From Streptomyces sp. NBC_00193 (GTDB lineage Bacteria; Actinomycetota; Actinomycetes; Streptomycetales; Streptomycetaceae): a stretch of DNA of 64,000 nucleotides. The notes under the pieces are model-generated. The model worked only from the letters and a program-made list of their open reading frames with translations. It made no database searches and was not told the origin of the DNA. Positions 60,542 to 64,000 of this stretch are shown here, piece by piece. The stretch's first letter is position 1, and each line of letters begins with the position of its first letter. The DNA lies in NCBI RefSeq assembly GCF_026342735.1, contig NZ_JAPEMM010000001.1, positions 1,364,001-1,428,000 of the forward strand, written 5' to 3'. Position numbers and translations under genes: made by a program.

Positions 60542-60634
60542 AGCCACCCCTCCCGTCAGCTCTGGATAAGCATTTTTGCAGTAACTTTGCACGGGCTCCG
60601 GGCCCCAGGCCGCTCTTGCGTCTCTACTGCTCTC

Positions 60635-60661
60635 AACGCCCGGTCCCATCTGCGGGTTCCC
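60635..60661 (-). promoter_or_regulatory. ECF-type promoter of the sigma-factor gene
   Basis: On the minus strand GGGAAC (60661-60656), 18 bases, then GTT (60637-60635) form a GGAAC...GTT promoter. It lies ~95 bases before the sigE ATG, so SigE autoregulation is likely; sigma-R could also read it. Confidence 0.7.
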
Positions 60662-60684
60662 GACTCCAGCGGATACAGTCACCG

Positions 60685-61347
60685 TTGCGCCAACTATGGG
60701 GACAGGAGAGGGTCATTACCGGCAACCGGCAGACGAGCTGGGCGTTCGCCGACGCGTTTGTCGCCGAAGACGACGCTCTGCGATGGGCCCGCGACCGGTC
60801 CAGGGAAGCGGGACTGCGTTCCGTCTCCCCCGGCACCGGGGCCGCGCTGCGCCTGCTCGCCGCCACCGCGGACGCGAAGGCGGTCGCCGAGATCGGCACC
60901 GGAACCGGCGTGTCCGGCATCCACCTCCTGCACGGAATGCGCGCCGACGGGGTCCTGACCACGGTGGATCCCGAAGCGGACCGGCAGGCCTTCGCCCGCC
61001 AGGCCTTCCGCGCCGCCGGCTTCGCGGGCAACCGCGCCCGCTTCATCCCGGGCCGCGCCCTGGACGTACTGCCCCGGCTGGCCGACGGCGGATACGACCT
61101 CGTCTTCTGCGACGGGGACCCTTCCGAGTCCCTGGACTACCTCGCTGAATCGTTGCGCCTGCTCCGCCCCGGCGGCCTCGTCTGCTTCGAGGGAGTCTTC
61201 TCGGACGGCCGTACGGTCGACTCCGCGGCCCAGCCGGTCGAGGTGCTCCGGGTCCGCGAACTGCTGCGCACCGTCCGCGAGACCCCGGCCCTGGAGGCCG
61301 CCCTGCTCCCGGTGGGCGACGGCCTGCTGTGCGCGGTCCGGCGCTGA
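60685..61347 (+). CDS. O-methyltransferase (Rv1220c type)
   Basis: This 220-residue class I SAM methyltransferase of the caffeoyl-CoA O-methyltransferase type has [16 protein letters not shown] (motif I), [16 protein letters not shown] and [13 protein letters not shown]. It diverges from sigE. The start is unclear: TTG at 60685 is five bases after a -10-like TACAGT, while the best RBS (AGGAGAGG, 60704-60711) precedes GTC-ATT rather than a usual start codon. The upstream ATG at 60616 would overlap the sigE promoter. Confidence 0.85.
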   Translation: MRQLWGQERVITGNRQTSWAFADAFVAEDDALRWARDRSREAGLRSVSPGTGAALRLLAATADAKAVAEIGTGTGVSGIHLLHGMRADGVLTTVDPEADRQAFARQAFRAAGFAGNRARFIPGRALDVLPRLADGGYDLVFCDGDPSESLDYLAESLRLLRPGGLVCFEGVFSDGRTVDSAAQPVEVLRVRELLRTVRETPALEAALLPVGDGLLCAVRR

Positions 61348-61348
61348 G

Positions 61349-61372
61349 CCCGGCGGGCTAAGAGCCGCCGGG
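61349..61372. terminator. Hairpin after the methyltransferase gene
   Basis: CCCGGCGGGCT pairs with AGCCGCCGGG around a short AAG loop, with one bulge, between convergent genes. Confidence 0.65.
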
Positions 61373-61400
61373 TCGCCGGTCGGCTGGTGCGCGCTACAGC

Positions 61401-62018
61401 TCAGCGCAGCAGTGCGAAGGTCAGCGCGGCCGTACCGCCCAGCGCGGCGCCGGCGAGGAGCTGCGCCGTGGTGTGCGCCTTCAGGACCAGCCGGGACCAT
61501 CCCACGCCGGCGGCGACCAGCACCGCGGGGAGCAGCGCCGGTCCGAAGACCAGCAGCAGGATCATCACGGTGCCGCCGGCCACCGACATGTGGATGGATA
61601 TCTGCCAGCCGACCGTCACCAGCAGGGACGAGACGAGCCCGACGAGCATCGCGACGACGAGCGCGAAGACGTCGGCCGGGGCCCCGAACACGCGCAGGAG
61701 GGTGATCCCGGCGACGACCGAGACCAGGCTCAGCCCCATCGGGACGACCCGCTGGCGCCGTACCCGGATGTGCTGGTCGGTCAGCGCCCCGCGCCGGACC
61801 CCGAGCAGGATGATGCCGATCGGGACCACGCCGCAGAACAGGGCGCCGAGCAGGCCCCAGCCGAGACCCGCCCACGACCCGGTGCTGTGCCAGCCGATCA
61901 GCAGGAGCTGGGCGACCACCAGGTTCGCCGGCGCCAGGACCTCCGTGAGGACCCGGGCCGCCTTCTCGCGGGGCGTGCAGTCGGCGAAGGCCGGCGGAGC
62001 GGGCGGGGAAAAGGTCAC
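61401..62018 (-). CDS. PAP2-like integral membrane protein
   Basis: This is a 205-residue protein with five to six TM helices. The layout ISIHMSVAGGTVMILLLVFG ... RLVLKAHTTAQLLAGAALGG resembles type 2 phosphatidic-acid phosphatases, but the catalytic KX6RP and PSGH motifs are degenerate (SIHMS; LKAHTTAQ). Activity is therefore doubtful. I chose GTG at 62018, with GGAG seven bases upstream. Confidence 0.72.
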   Translation of the reverse strand: MTFSPPAPPAFADCTPREKAARVLTEVLAPANLVVAQLLLIGWHSTGSWAGLGWGLLGALFCGVVPIGIILLGVRRGALTDQHIRVRRQRVVPMGLSLVSVVAGITLLRVFGAPADVFALVVAMLVGLVSSLLVTVGWQISIHMSVAGGTVMILLLVFGPALLPAVLVAAGVGWSRLVLKAHTTAQLLAGAALGGTAALTFALLR

Positions 62019-62088
62019 GGTGCGACTCCGGCGATCACGGTCCGGGGCCCGGCTCGGGGCCCGGCCCGGGTACACAACGGGGACACAA

Positions 62089-62123
62089 CACTGCCCCGAC
62101 CGCTTGGTGCGGCCGGGGCAGTG
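62089..62123. terminator. Terminator after the DUF3117 gene
   Basis: Fifteen-base arms with one mismatch (CACTGCCCCGACCGC and complement) flank TTGGT, 41 bases past the DUF3117 stop on the minus strand. Confidence 0.75.
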
Positions 62124-62163
62124 CAGAGAATGCAGCGAAAGTACTATCAGCGTCCCTGGGGGA

Positions 62164-62331
62164 TCAGCCGACGACCTTCTTCAGGGCGTCACCCAGGGCG
62201 TCCGCCTCGTCCGGAGTCAGCTCGACGACGAGCCGACCGCCGCCCTCGAGCGGTACGCGCATGACGATGCCCCGCCCCTCCTTGGTGACCTCGAGCGGGC
62301 CGTCGCCCGTCCGCGGCTTCATGGCCGCCAT
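62164..62331 (-). CDS. DUF3117 small protein
   Basis: This 55-residue protein (MAAMKPRTGDGPLEVTKEG ... LGDALKKVVG) belongs to a highly conserved actinobacterial family. From memory it includes Rv1211, which was described as calmodulin-like. ATG at 62331 follows GGAAGGGGA. Confidence 0.92.
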   Translation of the reverse strand: MAAMKPRTGDGPLEVTKEGRGIVMRVPLEGGGRLVVELTPDEADALGDALKKVVG

Positions 62332-62662
62332 GCTCGTTCCCCTTCCTGAAACCAGTTCATCGTCAGCCGACGGCCCCATTCAGGCGCCTAGTACCCGGCA
62401 TCGAACACATTGCTTCCAGGCCATTATCCCGCATGTCAGGACCCGATGACCAACATCGGCTGGGAACGCTTGTGCAACGCGCTTGACCAAAACCACTCAT
62501 TTCGGGGACACGCCTGCGATACTTCGCCGCCGCGGCACGACTCTGCCCTTCCGTTTATTTGACGCACATCACATGTGCGACCCCCGTCCGGTCCGCCATG
62601 CTGACCTTTGCACCGGCCGGTACCGGCCGGTAGCCAGCCCGCGACGAAGGGGGACCCCCGCC
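62332..62662. promoter_or_regulatory. Divergent region between DUF3117 and the enoyl-CoA hydratase gene
   Basis: These 331 bases hold a possible minus-strand -10 TACTAG (62393-62388) for DUF3117. On the plus strand there are TTGACC (about 62483) and an inverted repeat GCACAT-CAC-ATGTGC (62564-62578), a possible operator for the enoyl-CoA hydratase gene. I see no further gene. Confidence 0.45.
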
Positions 62663-63466
62663 ATGGCCGACAGCGTGCTCTACGAAGTGACCGACGGACT
62701 CGCCACCATCACGATCAACCGTCCCGAGGCCATGAACGCCATGAACACCGAGGCCAAGGTCGCCCTGCGCGACGCGGCCAAGGCGGCGGCCGCGGATCCG
62801 GCCGTACGGGCGGTCCTGCTCACCGCGGCGGGCAACCGGGCGTTCTGCGTGGGCCAGGACCTCAAGGAGCACGTCGGATTCCTGGCGGCCGACCGGGAGC
62901 ACGGCTCCTCGCTGACCATGAACACCGTCGCGGAGCACTACAACCCGATCGTCCGGGCGCTGACGGAGATGCCGAAGCCGGTGGTGGCGGGCGTGAACGG
63001 CGTCGCGGCGGGCGCGGGCTTCGGCTTCGCCCTGGCGGCGGACTTCCGTGTGGTCGCGGACACCGCCTCCTTCAACACCTCTTTCGCGGGCGTCGCCCTG
63101 ACGGCCGACTCGGGCGTCTCGTGGACGCTGCCCCGCCTGATCGGCGGCTCGCGCGCCTCCGACCTGCTGCTCTTCCCCCGGTCCGTGAAGGCCCAGGAGG
63201 CCCTGGAGCTCGGCATCGCGAACCGCGTCGTCCCCTCGGACGAGCTGGCGGCCGAGGCGCTGGCCGTGGCCCGGCGGCTGGCCGAGGGCCCGACGGTCGC
63301 CTACGCGGCGCTGAAGGAGTCCCTGGCGTACGGGGCCTCCCGGTCGCTCTCCGACGCGCTGGACCACGAGGACGTGCTCCAGGCCCGTGCGGGGGCCTCT
63401 GAGGACCACGGCATCGCCGTGGAAGCCTTCCTCGCGAAGCAGGCCCCCCGATACCTGGGCCGCTAG
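62663..63466 (+). CDS. Enoyl-CoA hydratase/isomerase family protein
   Basis: This is a 267-residue crotonase-fold enzyme: TITINRPEAMNAMNTE, oxyanion loop NRAFCVGQDLKEH and second oxyanion segment GVAAGAGFGFALAADF. At the usual Glu positions it reads FAGVALTADSGVS (Asp/Ser), similar to PaaG-type isomerases, so hydration is not certain. ATG at 62663 has GAAGGGGGA upstream. Confidence 0.88.
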   Translation: MADSVLYEVTDGLATITINRPEAMNAMNTEAKVALRDAAKAAAADPAVRAVLLTAAGNRAFCVGQDLKEHVGFLAADREHGSSLTMNTVAEHYNPIVRALTEMPKPVVAGVNGVAAGAGFGFALAADFRVVADTASFNTSFAGVALTADSGVSWTLPRLIGGSRASDLLLFPRSVKAQEALELGIANRVVPSDELAAEALAVARRLAEGPTVAYAALKESLAYGASRSLSDALDHEDVLQARAGASEDHGIAVEAFLAKQAPRYLGR

Positions 63467-63537
63467 CGACTCCCCCGGGCGGGACGGTCACCGCTCCGCG
63501 GGCGCGGGCGCGGGCGGCCGCTGCGCGGGGCAAGTTC

Positions 63538-63725
63538 CCCTACCCGCCCTTCGCCCGTTCCCCGGGGCTCCGCCCCGGACCCCGCTCCTCAAACGCCGGA
63601 GGGGCTGGATTTTCGCCGGTGTCGGCCATGTCCAGCCTCGCCGGCGTTTGAGGAGCGGGGTCCGGGGCGGAGCCCCAGGGGGGTCCGGGCGGAGCCCGGG
63701 GAACGGTGGAAGGGCGGGTAGGGGA
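63538..63725. repeat. Large palindromic extragenic repeat
   Basis: Perfect 36-base arms at 63564-63599 and 63641-63676 contain AAACGCCGG, CTCCTC and GGACCCCG boxes. Inside the loop GGCTGGA pairs with TCCAGCC. The arms extend outward with few mismatches over TACCCGCCCTTC...CCGTTCCCCGGG to 63725. No gene is present in 63467-63778. This is the type of GC-rich extragenic element scattered through Streptomyces genomes; it may end transcripts from both sides. Boxes are shared with 19970-20040. Confidence 0.85.
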
Positions 63726-63778
63726 CCCAGCCCCGCAGGGACGACCCAGCCGCACCCGGGGAACCAGGCCCCGCCGGG

Positions 63779-64000
63779 TCAGGACAGGTCGCGGGCCACG
63801 CAGCGGGACAGGTGGTCGTTGACCAGGCCGCAGGCCTGCATCAGGGCGTAGGCCGTCGTGGGGCCCACGAAGCGGATGCCCGCCTTCTTCAGGGCCTTGG
63901 CCAGGGCCGTGGACTCCGGGGTGACCGCCGGGATCTCGGTGGTGGTCTTCGGGGCCCGCCCCGGCGCAGGGGCGTGGGACCAGATCAGGGCGTCCAGTTC
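63779..64000 (-). CDS. tagA: DNA-3-methyladenine glycosylase I (3' part)
   Basis: The last 73 residues are visible, running off the window edge. They contain IRFVGPTTAYALMQACGLVN and the zinc-ligand pair NDHLSRC (H-x3-C) typical of the TAG C-terminus. The enzyme excises 3-methyladenine from DNA. It lies near DUF3117, as in Mycobacterium (Rv1210-Rv1211, from memory). Confidence 0.92.
   Translation of the reverse strand, partial: ELDALIWSHAPAPGRAPKTTTEIPAVTPESTALAKALKKAGIRFVGPTTAYALMQACGLVNDHLSRCVARDLS

Overview
The window is a very GC-rich actinobacterial chromosome segment, almost certainly Streptomyces. The evidence is third-position G/C bias in every gene, GTG and TTG starts, purine-rich ribosome binding sites, stop/start overlaps inside operons, leaderless promoters with the -10 box six bases before ATG, and sigma-R type promoters. 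There are no rRNA, tRNA, CRISPR, transposase or phage genes. Two blocks follow a gene order I recall from Mycobacterium: adnB / MGMT-like / moeZ / DUF3152 / hydrolase / TetR / DUF3107 / ferritin-like / DEAD helicase, and corA / MgtE-like / mrp / tatB / htrA / rseA / sigE / methyltransferase / DUF3117 / tagA. The first block is broken up by accessory genes.

1-7.5 kb: the 5' part of an AdnB-type helicase-nuclease gene (minus), an alkyltransferase-like protein, a large flippase-like membrane protein with a degenerate kinase domain, and a GNAT acetyltransferase. 7.5-17.8 kb: a nitrate-respiration island with ywiC-like diverging from narGHJI, followed without a break by a heme-type radical SAM/SPASM protein and a CgoX/HemG-type oxidase. 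A DevR-like box sits before narG. 17.9-23.6 kb: an OmpR-type two-component pair and a MacB-like ABC ATPase with an FtsX-type permease. 23.7-25.3 kb: a lipoprotein tripeptidyl-peptidase-like hydrolase.

25.3-31.1 kb (minus): moeZ with a sigma-R promoter, downstream of a compact operon with a PelF-type glycosyltransferase, a polytopic membrane protein, an NAD-sugar epimerase and a spherulin-4/GH135-like protein. This looks like a reduced Pel/galactosaminogalactan-like polysaccharide module. 31.3-37.0 kb (minus): an oligopeptide/nickel-type ABC transporter (SBP, two permeases, fused ATPases), preceded by a predicted leaderless 31-residue Cys-containing leader peptide like those before actinobacterial sulfur-uptake operons. 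37-45 kb: a metzincin-like DUF3152 protein, hydrolase, TetR, DUF3107, ferritin-like protein and DEAD-box helicase with a probable CTG start.

45-64 kb: hydrolase; a 50-residue protein behind a near-perfect sigma-R promoter; MarC; PHP phosphatase; a DUF6758 gene with a +1 frameshift; SUFU-domain protein; CorA; an MgtE-N/CBS protein lacking the channel; DUF1003; Mrp; TatB; HtrA; anti-sigma and ECF sigma with an autoregulatory-type promoter; O-methyltransferase; PAP2-like protein; DUF3117; enoyl-CoA hydratase; a large palindromic extragenic repeat; and the 3' end of tagA. All functional assignments come from reading the sequence and remembered family knowledge; no searches were run.
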